Shown here: positions 6,843 through 16,422 of the stretch, one piece after another
Position numbering within the stretch: the first letter of the stretch is position 1
Layout of the letters: each line of letters starts with the position of its first letter
Assembly (NCBI GenBank): GCA_910589045.1
Contig: CAJUSH010000014.1
Location: 1 to 59,918, forward strand
Reading direction: 5' to 3'
DNA from: an uncultured Eubacterium sp.
GTDB taxonomy: Bacteria > Bacillota_A > Clostridia > Lachnospirales > Lachnospiraceae
Length of the DNA stretch: 59,918 nucleotides
Notes under the pieces: generated by a model
Database searches by the model: none
Seen by the model: the letters and a program-made list of their open reading frames with translations, nothing else
What the model was told of the DNA's origin: nothing
Translations under genes and position numbers: made by a program

Positions 6843-9800
6843 ATGGATGAGAAAATGATAGTTGAAACTACAGAATTTGATGCAGAAAATAAAGTAAAGC
6901 GTGTATCAGCCTATAGCGAGATGCTTATCCATCACGCATCAATTGTATCTGAAAAGGAATATCAGAGGTTCCTTCTTGAAAGACTGGAAAAGGATAATGG
7001 TTACGTTATTCGTAAAGCCAGTAACTTTGACCGCTATTTTGCAGTCGACCGTGAGATGCTCTTCAGGTTCCTTGAAGATACTCAGCACGAAACGATGGAA
7101 TATCTGAGGAAAATATATAAGGCTGATTTGGAAGATACGATTGTCAGCTTTATCAATGCGGAAGCGACAAAGACTCGTGGCAGCCTTCTTGATGTATTGA
7201 AGCATGGAATCGAGATTTCCAATCAGAAGCTGGAACTGATGTACACAAAACCAGCAACTACATTCAATCCTGATTTGACCAGAAAATATGGCCAGAATAT
7301 TTTCTCTGCAATGGAGGAAGTGTGGGCCAGCGATAAGGAACGAATCGATGCTGTTATCTTCCTGAATGGCTTGGCTATTATTGCATTTGAGTTGAAGTGT
7401 AATGCTGCAGGCCAGTCTTATCAGGATGCAATATATCAGTTCAGAACAGACCGCAGTCCTAAGTCACGTCTTTTTATGTTCAAGGCAGGTACTTTGGTAA
7501 ATTTTGCAATGGACTTGGAAGAAGTGTATATGACGACGAAGCTTGCAGGCGATGCTACCTTTTTCCTTCCATTTAATATGGGTAACGGAGAAGGAGTTAC
7601 CGCAGGTGCCGGTAATCCGGCATTTGAAGACAAGTATAGTGTGTTTTACATGTGGGAAGATATCCTGACAAAGGATACGATTCTGGATTTAATCAGTAAG
7701 TTCATCTTTGTTGAAACAAAAGAAAAGGTTGATGATAAAACCGGGAAAATCAAACGCTCTGAGAACTTGATTTTCCCTCGTTACCATCAGCTTGACGTCA
7801 TTCGAAAAGTGCTCGCAGATGTTAAAGAGAATCGCACCGCACAAAATTATCTGATTCAGCACAGTGCTGGTTCCGGTAAAACAAATTCGATAGCGTGGTT
7901 GGCACATCGCTTGACTTCTCTTCATGATGCGGAGAACAAGATTATCTTTGATAACATCATTATCGTAACTGACCGGGTTGTTGTTGACCGCCAGCTCCAG
8001 AAAGCAATTATGGGAATGGAGCATAAGGCTGGTTTAATTCGTGTTATGGATGATAAATGTAACTCTGCGGACCTTGCGATTGCGCTGAATGGAAACACAA
8101 AGATTATTGCAACGACAATCCAAAAGTTCCCTTATATCGTTGATCGTGTAAAGGAACTAAAAAACAAGAGATTTGCGGTAATCATTGATGAGGCGCATTC
8201 ATCTACTGCCGGTAAAGATATGGCTGCAGTTACAATGTCTCTTGGCTCCGGAGAGCAGACAGAAGCAGATGCTGAGGATATGATTTCCAGTGAAATCAGG
8301 AGAAATGGTAAGCAGGTGAATGTATCGATTTTTGCATTTACAGCCACACCTAAGCCGACAACAATTCAGCTGTTTGGTCGACTGAATAAGCATGGACAGA
8401 GAGAAGCGTTCCATGTCTATTCCATGAAGCAGGCGATCGAAGAGGGATTCATCCTTGATGTCCTTCAGAACTATACAGAGTATTCGACCTTCTATCAGCT
8501 TAACAAGGAAATCGAAGATGACCCTCGCTGTAAAACGAATGCTGCTAAAAGACAGATCGCTCGCTTCATAGAACTGCACGAAACCAATATTGCACAGCGT
8601 GTTGAAGTAATCGTTGAACACTTCCGAACAACTGTTATGCAGGAACTTGGTGGACAGGCTAAGGCAATGGTTGTCACTGCATCCAGACAAGGAGCTGTTA
8701 AATATCGTCAGGCATTTGAGGAGTACATCACCAAGAAAGGTTACGATGGTATCCATGCGCTGGTTGCATTTTCCGGAAAAGAAAAACTTCCGGATGATGA
8801 TAAAGAGTATACGGAAGCATCTATCAATGGTTTCCCGGAGGACAGACTTACAAAAGAATTCGATACAGATAATTATCAGGTGCTTTTGGTAGCAAATAAA
8901 TATCAGACTGGTTTCGACCAGCCAAAACTGTGCGCTATGTACGTGCTAAAAAAGCTGAAGGGTGTAAATGCTGTACAGACGCTCTCAAGATTGAATCGTA
9001 TCTGTGCTCCGTATGATAAGAAGACCTTTGTGCTGGATTTTGTAAATACATACGAGGATATAAAAGCAGCGTTTGCTCCGTACTACACCACAACATTGCT
9101 CGCAAATTCTGTAACTCCAAATGCAATCTACGATTTGGAAGCAACAATTGATGTCTATGCGCTATTTGACCCGGCGGATATTGAAGCTGCAAATGATATT
9201 TTATATTCACAGAAAGTAACCGGAAAGCAGAAGCAGAGATTGACATTCTTCCTTCAGAAAAGCAAGAAGCTGCTGGAACATTACGAATATGAAACACAGC
9301 GTCAAGCTGTAGCGGATATGCGTGGATTTGTACGTTATTATGAGTTCCTTCTTCAGGTTTCTGGCTTTGAAGATATTGACTTACATAAGAAGTACAACTT
9401 TATTTCTTACTTGCTGGCGTATATCAATATTAAACATCCGGGTGGCGGATTCAATCTGGATGGTAAGATTAAGGCATCTCAGTTCGTTCAGAAAAAAGGC
9501 GAAGAACATGTTTCTTCCGGCCTTGCTGCAAAACCGGTAATGAAGCTTCCAACAGCGGAGCATTTTGGGCTCACTGAGGATAAGGAAAAGAGACTGTCTG
9601 AAATCATTGATGAGATTAACAGCAGAACCGGCAAGAACTATGATAATGACGTTGTTGTAAAGGCTATGCTGCAGATTAGAGATATTCTGATGAAATCGGA
9701 CAAGCTCAAGACCAGTGCTAAAAATAATACACAGCAAGACTTTGAGTTCTCATATTTTGATGATATCGATGATGCTCTCATTGAGGGCTTATCGCAGAAT

Positions 9801-9902
9801 CAGGACTTCTTCTCGATGCTGTTGTCGAATGACGAAATGAAACGTCAGGTACTGGGTATTTTCTCCGGAGAGATTTATAAGAGTCTCAGAGAATCATTGT
9901 AA
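6843..9902 (+). CDS. hsdR: Type I restriction-modification system, endonuclease/translocase subunit HsdR
   Basis: HsdR is the ATP-driven motor and nuclease that cleaves DNA unmethylated at the HsdS target. The N-terminal PD-(D/E)XK nuclease core appears as IDAVIFLNG (about 167) followed by AFELKC (about 182). The helicase part has Walker A SAGSGKTNS (about 340), the DEAH box IDEAHSS (about 448), motif III FTATPKP, and motif VI TLSRLNRI near 715, with the usual helical C-terminal domain for HsdM contact. The length of 1019 residues is normal. ATG 6843 follows AAGGAGG by 8 bases. No frameshift or missing motif was seen, so the hsdMSR operon appears intact and active. Confidence 0.95.
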   Translation: MDEKMIVETTEFDAENKVKRVSAYSEMLIHHASIVSEKEYQRFLLERLEKDNGYVIRKASNFDRYFAVDREMLFRFLEDTQHETMEYLRKIYKADLEDTIVSFINAEATKTRGSLLDVLKHGIEISNQKLELMYTKPATTFNPDLTRKYGQNIFSAMEEVWASDKERIDAVIFLNGLAIIAFELKCNAAGQSYQDAIYQFRTDRSPKSRLFMFKAGTLVNFAMDLEEVYMTTKLAGDATFFLPFNMGNGEGVTAGAGNPAFEDKYSVFYMWEDILTKDTILDLISKFIFVETKEKVDDKTGKIKRSENLIFPRYHQLDVIRKVLADVKENRTAQNYLIQHSAGSGKTNSIAWLAHRLTSLHDAENKIIFDNIIIVTDRVVVDRQLQKAIMGMEHKAGLIRVMDDKCNSADLAIALNGNTKIIATTIQKFPYIVDRVKELKNKRFAVIIDEAHSSTAGKDMAAVTMSLGSGEQTEADAEDMISSEIRRNGKQVNVSIFAFTATPKPTTIQLFGRLNKHGQREAFHVYSMKQAIEEGFILDVLQNYTEYSTFYQLNKEIEDDPRCKTNAAKRQIARFIELHETNIAQRVEVIVEHFRTTVMQELGGQAKAMVVTASRQGAVKYRQAFEEYITKKGYDGIHALVAFSGKEKLPDDDKEYTEASINGFPEDRLTKEFDTDNYQVLLVANKYQTGFDQPKLCAMYVLKKLKGVNAVQTLSRLNRICAPYDKKTFVLDFVNTYEDIKAAFAPYYTTTLLANSVTPNAIYDLEATIDVYALFDPADIEAANDILYSQKVTGKQKQRLTFFLQKSKKLLEHYEYETQRQAVADMRGFVRYYEFLLQVSGFEDIDLHKKYNFISYLLAYINIKHPGGGFNLDGKIKASQFVQKKGEEHVSSGLAAKPVMKLPTAEHFGLTEDKEKRLSEIIDEINSRTGKNYDNDVVVKAMLQIRDILMKSDKLKTSAKNNTQQDFEFSYFDDIDDALIEGLSQNQDFFSMLLSNDEMKRQVLGIFSGEIYKSLRESL

Positions 9903-9904
9903 AG

Positions 9905-10123
9905 GTGGTGAAAAGTAGTGTTCGACAAATTTTGGCAAAAGAGGTACTGGCAAAGCCCGATAATTTGCTTGCATCTGCGAATAACTTCCCGGCAGGAATG
10001 ATTACCAAGTTTGCGGAGATTGCCACGGAAGAGGTGCGCTCGATGTATATCGAACTCTATGACAAGAGTAAGAATTTATACGAGAGAGTTGCTGACTTTA
10101 AAACAAGTCCAATACATTATTGA
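9905..10123 (+). pseudogene. Broken ORF downstream of hsdR
   Basis: A frame from GTG 9905 (VKSSVRQILAKEVLAKPDNL, then FAEIATEEVRSMYIELYDKS) begins 2 bases after hsdR without a separate ribosome site and stops at 10123. Past the end, a neighbouring frame (FKTQVQYIIEVNVAKYLVGY, 10110-10214) continues plausibly, which suggests a frameshift in a formerly longer gene. The first part is helical and soluble. I do not recognise a family. Location implies either a decayed fourth operon gene or the junction of the hsd island with older sequence. Confidence 0.4.
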
Positions 10124-10248
10124 GGTGAATGTGGCGAAGTACCTTGTAGGATATGGTTTAATGCCAGAAATCCGGAATTCTAAAATGAAGAATTTAACGA
10201 AAATGCAGCTGTGAGAGGACCGATATTGAAAGGAGAACAGAGGCAGCT

Positions 10249-10572
10249 ATGTCAAAAAATAAAGAACTTGCAGATTATATAATGGATCAACTGTCTGAGT
10301 TGGGAGATATACGAAATATTCCTATGATGGGTGGATATGTTTTTTATTATAAAGAACGGATATTTGGTGGAATTTATGACAATGGTTTTCTGGTAAAGAT
10401 TACAGCGGCCAGTAAGAAATTTATGCCGGACAGTAAACCGGAACCACCGTATGAAGGTGCAAAGCCTATGCTGCCGGTAACTATTTTGGATGATAGAACT
10501 GCATTGCAGAATATGGTGGATGAAATGTATTCGGAATTACCAGAGAGAAAACCCAAAAAGAAAAGAGTATAA
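10249..10572 (+). CDS. TfoX N-terminal domain protein
   Basis: A 107-residue protein made of a single TfoX/Sxy N-terminal domain: MMGGYVFYYKERIFGGIYDN is the conserved core, followed by FLVKITAASKKFMP and a basic tail (RKPKKKRV). In Proteobacteria the full-length protein activates competence. In Firmicutes isolated N-domains of this size are common and their role is unknown, so no competence function is claimed. An AGGAG (10231-10235) precedes ATG 10249 by 13 bases, somewhat far. It is separated from the hsd operon and ends before a terminator shared with the convergent sbcC. Confidence 0.8.
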   Translation: MSKNKELADYIMDQLSELGDIRNIPMMGGYVFYYKERIFGGIYDNGFLVKITAASKKFMPDSKPEPPYEGAKPMLPVTILDDRTALQNMVDEMYSELPERKPKKKRV

Positions 10573-10661
10573 TCTGGTTTGTAGAAAAGGATGAAAGAGG
10601 GGGGATCGCGCTTAATGTCCGGGGGATATTGGCTTAGCAGCGGCCGGAGTGAAGCACCGGC

Positions 10662-10702
10662 CAAATACCCCGTTGCTTTCCGCGCGGGGGTATTTGCTTT
10701 TA
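10662..10702 (+). terminator. Terminator between the TfoX-N gene and sbcC
   Basis: CAAATACCCC (10662-10671) pairs with GGGGTATTTG (10687-10696) across a 15-base loop. The descending arm runs into TATTTGCTTTT. The A/T flanks on both sides could allow it to work for both convergent genes. Confidence 0.75.
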
Positions 10703-10730
10703 CCGGATTCCTGGTTTTAGTTCAATCCAA

Positions 10731-13700
10731 CTATAAACCGCATTCAACAACAATCTGACTGCCATCCTTGGTTTTTTTGACCTTGATCTGCTGTGGGATA
10801 TTTTCCATAAGCTCCTCCCGGTGGCTGATGATTCCTACCAGCTTGTTGCTTCCGGTCAGGTTTATTAAGATTTCCATTGCGCTGTCGATCGACTTGCGGT
10901 CTAACGTTCCGAAGCCTTCATCCACAAAGAGTGCATCCATCTGCACACCGCCGAGATTGGATGAGACGGTATCAGACAGTCCAAGGGCGAGGCTCAGTGA
11001 AGCCTTAAAGCTTTCTCCGCCGGAAAGATTTCCCACCGGCCTTCTGTGGCCCGTATAATTGTCCAGCACTTCCAGGTCAAGGAAATTATGACTTTGTTTG
11101 TCAAGGGAGCCTTTCTGGCGATACAGTTCATACTGCCCGTTGCTCATCGGCAGCAGCCGCTTGTTTGCGGCAGCAATGATACCGTCAAACCCGGAAGCCT
11201 GTATGTACTCCTCGAGCGTAAGCTTTCCGTTTCCGGTTGTGCCTTTGACCAGCTTATAAAGGCGCTCACAGATTGCATTCTCTTTGCGTGCCGTCTCTAA
11301 CTCGGTTCTCCGGCCGAGGATATGCTGCCGCTTTTCTTCATTCGTGCGGAGTCTGTTTTCGCTGCGGCTGCATTGCTTCCGGATTAAATCGACCCTGGCG
11401 CTCTGCTCATCACATACAGCCTTTAACGCGTCAATGTCGATGCGCTGCTTCCCTTCTGCGTCCGCCCTTGCATCGGAAAGCTGCTTTTCATTCGTTGCAG
11501 CTGCCTGACGATATTTATGAACCTCCTGCTCCGACGATGTAAGAGCGGCTTCACTCACAATGTATGCCAGCATTTCTTCTGCAGAAGAGAAGCCATTTGC
11601 ACGGACTTCTGCTTCCGATTTTGCTTTTAGAGCCGCTTCATCCGTTTCCTGCTGAATCAGACTGTCATGCAGGGTCCTTTGCTTTGATCGGATAGCTGTA
11701 ACATTTTTATCCGCTTGTTTCTTCGCATCCTCCGCCTTTGTAATCGCATTTAAAATTTCATTTTTCGTTGTCTCTGCCCGGGTTCTTTCTTTTTTTGCCG
11801 TTTCCCAATCCGGGTAGCTCAATTTTTCAAGCGTCTTTAATGTGGTTTTTGTTTCCGTCAGCTTCTGTCGGATCGTCTGCCTGTTTTGATCGAGCGTTTC
11901 CTTTTTTGAATGGAGCTTTTCTGTTTCGTCTCCCTGTGCGGCTGAGAGAACCTTTTCCGCCTTCCTGAGCGTCCGGCAGTCCCGCTCGAGGGAACTGCAT
12001 TTGCTGATATACGCCTTTTCCAGCGTCGCTGCCTGCGTTTTTGCTTCCTTTACGGCATGAATCAGTTCCTCAAGGGACTCTTTCTCCACATCCACGTCCA
12101 AAAGGGGGTTTTCCATGCAATCCAATATAGTAAGCCGAAGCTGTTCCTCAAATTCCTCCAATGATATTTTTGCTTTTTCTGCTTCCGTATTTGCATGGTC
12201 CTTTTTATCGCGAAGCACGGATTCTTCTTTTTGAAGCTTTTTAAAATCATTTTCCGTAAGAGAAGCTTCTTTCAGCTTAGCCGGCTGTGGATGATGCACG
12301 GAGCCGCACACCGGACATTTTTCTCCTTCTACAAGCTTTTGCGCTAAAATGCCGGCTCTGCTGTCTTCAAGCATGTGCTCGGCGGTTTCTCTTCGATTGC
12401 CCGCTTCTTCATATTTTTCGCGTATATGTAAAAATGCGGTCTGTTTTTCAGAAAGTGTTTTTTTCCTTTTTTCTCTTTCCGGAATCCGGTCGCATATGAT
12501 GGTATTTAAATCCGCGGAAAGTGCCTTTTGCTTTTCGCATTCGTTTTGGGCAGCGATCAATTGAGCCGGCGCGTCTTTCAAATGCGCGACTGTTTTCAAA
12601 AGGATATTTATTTTTTCTTTCAGCTTGTTCTCGTTTTCTTTTAAATCGGCTTCGTCCCGGCTGATTTTTTCATCGTCCGCTTCAAGCTTTTTTTGCGCTT
12701 CCGCAAGCTCTGCTTTTTGCTGATATTTTTGTTTTTCGTCGTCAATCCGGCTGATGATCTGCTTTAAGCTCTCGACCTCCGGCTCCTGCTTTCTGGCAGT
12801 ATCAAGTGCGGTTTCGGCCCGCGTCAGAGCTTCCGTGGCCTGCTTTAAATTTAATTCGGTTGTTTCTATCTGGCGTCTGGTCAGAGATACCTCAGCACGC
12901 TTTTTCTCCCATGCGTCATAGGACGGGCGCACATTGCGGGTGGCTTTCTTCTGTTTATCCAGAAGCAGGATCGTTTCATCGATCTTGGCTTTTTCTTTTT
13001 CAAGCTTTGCTTTTTCTGCTTCAAGCCCTTCTCTTTTCTCAATGAAGCCGTTATTGGTCTCGGCCAGCGCGAGCTCCTCACTGCGCTTCTTTAGCTGAGC
13101 CTCCGCTGTTTTCAGATCTTCTTTGCTGCGCTTGAAGCGTTCCTTATCCGACAAAATCAGGCGCTCCATGACGTCTAAAATTTCGTCGAGGTTCCATACA
13201 CTTTTGGATTGCCCGGCTTTGCGTTTTTGCTCCTCGAGCTCGTCAAAAAGCGCGTCTGTTTCGTCTGCGGACACATCCTGAAAATGCTGGATCATACTGT
13301 CCTCAGCCCGTACCTTGACCTTGTAGCTTGCATCCATCCGGTCTTTTAATTTATATTCGATATTTTTATAGCCGTTTGTCAAAAAAATGGTGCGCAGAAT
13401 CTCGGTTCTCTGCTTCGTTTCCGTGTTCAGCAGGTTCCAGAATTCCCCCTGCGCGATCATTGCGATCTGCTTAAACTGTTTCTCATCGATATGCAGCAGC
13501 TCCTTTACGGCAGAATTTACCTGGGTCAATCCTTCTATTGGGGCTTGTCCCTCCTCGTAAAGAATTGCCTTTTCTTTTTCTAAGATCAAGCCGGAGCCGC
13601 GCTGCTTGCGTCTTTCATAGGACGGCTGTCTCCAGATGTGGAAGTCACGCCCCTGATGTGAAAAATAGAAGTCCACATAGCTTTTTACATAATCTTTGGC

Positions 13701-13913
13701 ATATTCGCTTCTTAAATTTTTCGTATCCCGGTATGTGCCGCTGGTCGTTCCGTATAATGCAAAGCAGATGGCATCAAATATCGTAGTTTTTCCCGCGCCG
13801 GTGTCCCCGGATATTAAAAACAGCCCTTTTTCTTCAAAGGCATCAAAATTTATCGGTGAAAGCGTTCCTGCATAGGGCCCAAATGCGCTTATGATCAGTT
13901 TAGTCGGTTTCAT
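10731..13913 (-). CDS. sbcC: Exonuclease SbcC, SMC-like ATPase subunit
   Basis: SbcC is the Rad50-like ATPase of the SbcCD complex, which opens hairpins and trims DNA ends during replication and repair. Walker A GDTGAGKTT is at residues 36-44. Long coiled coils (about 180-480 and 560-880) flank the zinc-hook CPVC at 533-536, through which two molecules join. The C-terminal part has the ABC signature LSGGESFKASL and the Walker B block ALFVDEGFGTLD. The length of 1060 residues is typical. Its first 14 bases overlap the end of sbcD, implying translational coupling in one operon. Nothing looks broken. Confidence 0.95.
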   Translation of the reverse strand: MKPTKLIISAFGPYAGTLSPINFDAFEEKGLFLISGDTGAGKTTIFDAICFALYGTTSGTYRDTKNLRSEYAKDYVKSYVDFYFSHQGRDFHIWRQPSYERRKQRGSGLILEKEKAILYEEGQAPIEGLTQVNSAVKELLHIDEKQFKQIAMIAQGEFWNLLNTETKQRTEILRTIFLTNGYKNIEYKLKDRMDASYKVKVRAEDSMIQHFQDVSADETDALFDELEEQKRKAGQSKSVWNLDEILDVMERLILSDKERFKRSKEDLKTAEAQLKKRSEELALAETNNGFIEKREGLEAEKAKLEKEKAKIDETILLLDKQKKATRNVRPSYDAWEKKRAEVSLTRRQIETTELNLKQATEALTRAETALDTARKQEPEVESLKQIISRIDDEKQKYQQKAELAEAQKKLEADDEKISRDEADLKENENKLKEKINILLKTVAHLKDAPAQLIAAQNECEKQKALSADLNTIICDRIPEREKRKKTLSEKQTAFLHIREKYEEAGNRRETAEHMLEDSRAGILAQKLVEGEKCPVCGSVHHPQPAKLKEASLTENDFKKLQKEESVLRDKKDHANTEAEKAKISLEEFEEQLRLTILDCMENPLLDVDVEKESLEELIHAVKEAKTQAATLEKAYISKCSSLERDCRTLRKAEKVLSAAQGDETEKLHSKKETLDQNRQTIRQKLTETKTTLKTLEKLSYPDWETAKKERTRAETTKNEILNAITKAEDAKKQADKNVTAIRSKQRTLHDSLIQQETDEAALKAKSEAEVRANGFSSAEEMLAYIVSEAALTSSEQEVHKYRQAAATNEKQLSDARADAEGKQRIDIDALKAVCDEQSARVDLIRKQCSRSENRLRTNEEKRQHILGRRTELETARKENAICERLYKLVKGTTGNGKLTLEEYIQASGFDGIIAAANKRLLPMSNGQYELYRQKGSLDKQSHNFLDLEVLDNYTGHRRPVGNLSGGESFKASLSLALGLSDTVSSNLGGVQMDALFVDEGFGTLDRKSIDSAMEILINLTGSNKLVGIISHREELMENIPQQIKVKKTKDGSQIVVECGL

Positions 13914-15057
13914 TTATAACACCTGCCTCCCGTGCCGCCGTCCGCATGACATCCATTTCTTCTTCGGTGATCTCACAGCCATACATAAGTCTGTAAAAAT
14001 CTCCGATCAATTCCGGAAATGATTTGTTTTCGGCGATTTTGCTGATATCTACCTGCTCAATTTCTTTTGTATGTGAATTGTCGTAATCAATTCGAACCGT
14101 ATGCGGGTATACCTGCTGGAATATTCCCATTGCATCGCTGAGCGTGTCCTCATCCGTCAGGGTCGCATAAATAAAATCCTCCGGTGCGGTTACATTTTTT
14201 TTATCCAGCAGCTCCTTTAACGGTCCTTTGATATGCCGCATGTCCCGCATCGGCTTTAAGGGAAGAAGCGCGATCTCGATTCCCTCTTCTGCAGATACTG
14301 TAATAAGGGGGACGGACTTGCTGTTATTGGCTTCGCTGAGCGAATATTTCAGTGGAGAACCGGCATAGCGAACCGCATCTCTGCCGACGCTCTGCGGGGA
14401 ATGGATGTGTCCCAGCGCCACATAGTCAAAAGCATCAAAGCAGTCACAGCCGATTTTTTCAACCAGGCCCACACTCTGTGTCCCGATGCTTTCGGAGCCT
14501 GCAAGTGCGGGGTCTGCGCCCTTGCCTGCAACAAATTGATGCGCCACCAGGATATTCCTGCTTTTCTGGTCTATGTCCGTATTTTTTAAAATGGTTCGGA
14601 CTGCATCGTCATAGCTTCCGATATCCGCGTCCGGGAAATAGTGCTTTACCTGAGAGGCCTTTACAAACGGGAGCATGTATACGGCAATTTCGCCATCCCC
14701 GTCCTTAAAGCACTGTTTCGGAAGCGTTCCGTCAAACACCGCCGATATGAATATCTGATTCGACGCAAACAGTGTGCTTCCAAAATTCAAACGGTCATCC
14801 GAATCATGGTTCCCGCTCACCATGAATACCTTTTTTCCTTTTTTAGCCAGTTCAACCAGAAAATGGTCCAGAAGCTTCGTGGCCGCTTCGCTTGGGATCG
14901 ATTTGTCATATACATCCCCGGCGATCAGCACGCCGTCGACGGATTCTTTATCCGCAATACAAAGAATCCGGTCAAGGATGTAGCGCTGATCCTCGATCAG
15001 ATCAAAATCGCCCAGTGTTTTACCTAAGTGTAAATCTCCTAAATGTAGAAATTTCAT
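13900..15057 (-). CDS. sbcD: Exonuclease SbcD, Mre11-like nuclease subunit
   Basis: SbcD is the metal-dependent phosphodiesterase of SbcCD. The metal-binding motifs are in order: DLHLGK near residue 8, AGDVYDKS, SGNHDSDDR, HQF, and GHIHSPQ. ATG 15057 (MKFLHLGDLHLG) was chosen because AGAAAGGA precedes it. A longer in-frame reading upstream to 15204 has a non-conserved basic N-terminus and no ribosome site. At 385 residues the length is normal. It is the promoter-proximal gene of the sbcDC pair, transcribed away from the epimerase gene. Confidence 0.95.
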   Translation of the reverse strand: MKFLHLGDLHLGKTLGDFDLIEDQRYILDRILCIADKESVDGVLIAGDVYDKSIPSEAATKLLDHFLVELAKKGKKVFMVSGNHDSDDRLNFGSTLFASNQIFISAVFDGTLPKQCFKDGDGEIAVYMLPFVKASQVKHYFPDADIGSYDDAVRTILKNTDIDQKSRNILVAHQFVAGKGADPALAGSESIGTQSVGLVEKIGCDCFDAFDYVALGHIHSPQSVGRDAVRYAGSPLKYSLSEANNSKSVPLITVSAEEGIEIALLPLKPMRDMRHIKGPLKELLDKKNVTAPEDFIYATLTDEDTLSDAMGIFQQVYPHTVRIDYDNSHTKEIEQVDISKIAENKSFPELIGDFYRLMYGCEITEEEMDVMRTAAREAGVINETD

Positions 15058-15386
15058 GTTTTTCCTTTCTGCCCGCAGGTTTTTCGTGAAACGGCCTGCG
15101 GTACAATGCTTTTGCTTCAGGCACAGCATGTCATATGTCAGGCAATATTGTGTTCGAAGATTTTGTGATGAGCTTTGTCTTGGGATTCTTATGGTTCCCT
15201 CCATAACCCTTCATAAGTTTATGATAACAGGAAACCGGTAAAAAGGCGAATGTAAATAACTTTTTTCGGTAAAAATTACCGGATACAGCTTTCAAGTATT
15301 TATCCGGTTATGTCTTGCATTTATACACGAAACATAATATAGTTAAAGCAACTATATTTCACAAGGTGAGGGGAAAGGAGAAACAC
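15058..15386. promoter_or_regulatory. Divergent regulatory region between sbcD and the epimerase gene
   Basis: About 330 bases without a gene. On the plus strand a promoter stands out: TTGCAT (15315-15320), 17-bp spacer, TATAGT (15338-15343), about 44 bases before the epimerase ATG. Upstream lies a palindrome, CGGTAA-AAA-TTACCG (15267-15281), with related CCGGTAA/CCGGTTA pieces at about 15234 and 15304, which could be a regulator site. No clear minus-strand promoter for sbcD was picked out. Confidence 0.55.
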
Positions 15387-16334
15387 ATGAAACAAAATTA
15401 CGAAATGAAAACAGATAAAATTCGCGAAGCGTTTCTTGCATACAAGAAGGCGAACCCTGATAAGATGGAGAAAAAGCTGAAATTTTCGTGGAGCAACTGG
15501 GGGTTTGGGCTGGAGGATTTTGCGGATTCCTGTGACCGCCTGCGCCGTGCCGGTATTTCCTATATTGAGCTGCACGGAAACCATTACGGCGATGACCTGG
15601 GCTATCGTCCGGCTGAGATCAAAAAGATTATGGACGAGTACGGGATTCAGGTAGGCGGTGTCTGTGGTATGTTTTCCGCGGATAACGACCTTTCATCGAA
15701 CCGTCCGATACAGCGGCAGGCAGCGATCGATTACATTAAGCGCGAGGCAGCATTTACCGCGGAGGTCGGCGGAAAGTACATGCTCGTCTGCCCGGCAGCG
15801 GTCGGACGCAGCAAGAAATACGATGACAGCGAGATTGACCGCAGTATTGACAGTCTCTCCCGCGTGGCGGATGTGTTTGTGGAGCATCAGGTGCGCGCTG
15901 CCATTGAGCCGATCCGCTCGGCGGAAACGACGCTGGTGCACAGCGTTGCGGAGGCAAAGGCTTACATTGAGCGCCTGAACCATCCGGGCGTGCAGCACAT
16001 TAACGGGGATGTCTATCATATGCTGGTGGAGGAGAGCCACATCGGTGAGGCGATTATAGATGCAGGCGCGCGTCTGACGAATCTGCACATGGCTGACACA
16101 AACCGCTGTGCGCTTGGAGACGGCTCGCTGGATCTGGATACGATCATCATGGCGCTGTATCTGCTGGGCTATAACAACAATGACTGCTGCTTCGTGACGC
16201 CGGAGCCGTTGGGACCGGGCGGAGACCCGTACCCGATGCAGAATGCGAAGACCGCTCCGGAGATTCTCGACAAGCTGGTATTTGATACGGTAAATTATTT
16301 CCGTGCCAGGGAGGACGAGATCCGCAGCCTGTAA
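15387..16334 (+). CDS. Sugar phosphate isomerase/epimerase family protein (xylose isomerase-like TIM barrel)
   Basis: A 315-residue TIM barrel of the AP-endonuclease-2/xylose isomerase-like fold, which includes ketose 3-epimerases and inosose dehydratases. The usual metal-ligand set is visible: Glu in AAIEPIRS, Asp in INGDVYHM, His in NLHMADTNR and Glu in VTPEPLG. The N-terminus (LKFSWSNWGFGLEDFADSCD) is barrel strand 1. ATG 15387 follows AAAGGAG by 5 bases; an earlier in-frame ATG at 15315 has no site and lies inside the promoter. The gene has its own promoter and a hairpin behind it, with no sugar kinase or transporter beside it, so the substrate is unknown. A ketose 3-epimerase is the nearest guess. 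Confidence 0.8.
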   Translation: MKQNYEMKTDKIREAFLAYKKANPDKMEKKLKFSWSNWGFGLEDFADSCDRLRRAGISYIELHGNHYGDDLGYRPAEIKKIMDEYGIQVGGVCGMFSADNDLSSNRPIQRQAAIDYIKREAAFTAEVGGKYMLVCPAAVGRSKKYDDSEIDRSIDSLSRVADVFVEHQVRAAIEPIRSAETTLVHSVAEAKAYIERLNHPGVQHINGDVYHMLVEESHIGEAIIDAGARLTNLHMADTNRCALGDGSLDLDTIIMALYLLGYNNNDCCFVTPEPLGPGGDPYPMQNAKTAPEILDKLVFDTVNYFRAREDEIRSL

Positions 16335-16366
16335 CGAAAGAAAAAATAATTGAGAAATTTGTGCGT

Positions 16367-16402
16367 CAGCCTCTCTTCTTGAGAGGCTGGCCGTATCTTT
16401 TG
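16367..16402 (+). terminator. Hairpin after the epimerase gene
   Basis: A perfect 9-bp stem, CAGCCTCTC (16367-16375) with GAGAGGCTG (16381-16389) around TTCTT, is followed ten bases later by CTTTT. The T tract is displaced, so termination may be partial, but it separates the epimerase gene from the redox cluster. Confidence 0.6.
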
Positions 16403-16422
16403 GAAAAGAAGGAGTATGTTTT

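Noticed and set aside
10768..13786. Several plus-strand frames inside sbcC
   Set aside because: Antisense shadows of the coiled-coil coding sequence; no start signals.
15058..15204. N-terminal extension of SbcD
   Set aside because: The upstream reading is not conserved in character, has no ribosome site, and the family begins with MKFLHLGDLHLG at 15057.
16181..16334. Riboswitch or tRNA-like structure near the epimerase 3' end
   Set aside because: Only the 9-bp stem at 16367-16389 is evident; no tRNA cloverleaf or riboswitch core was recognised.
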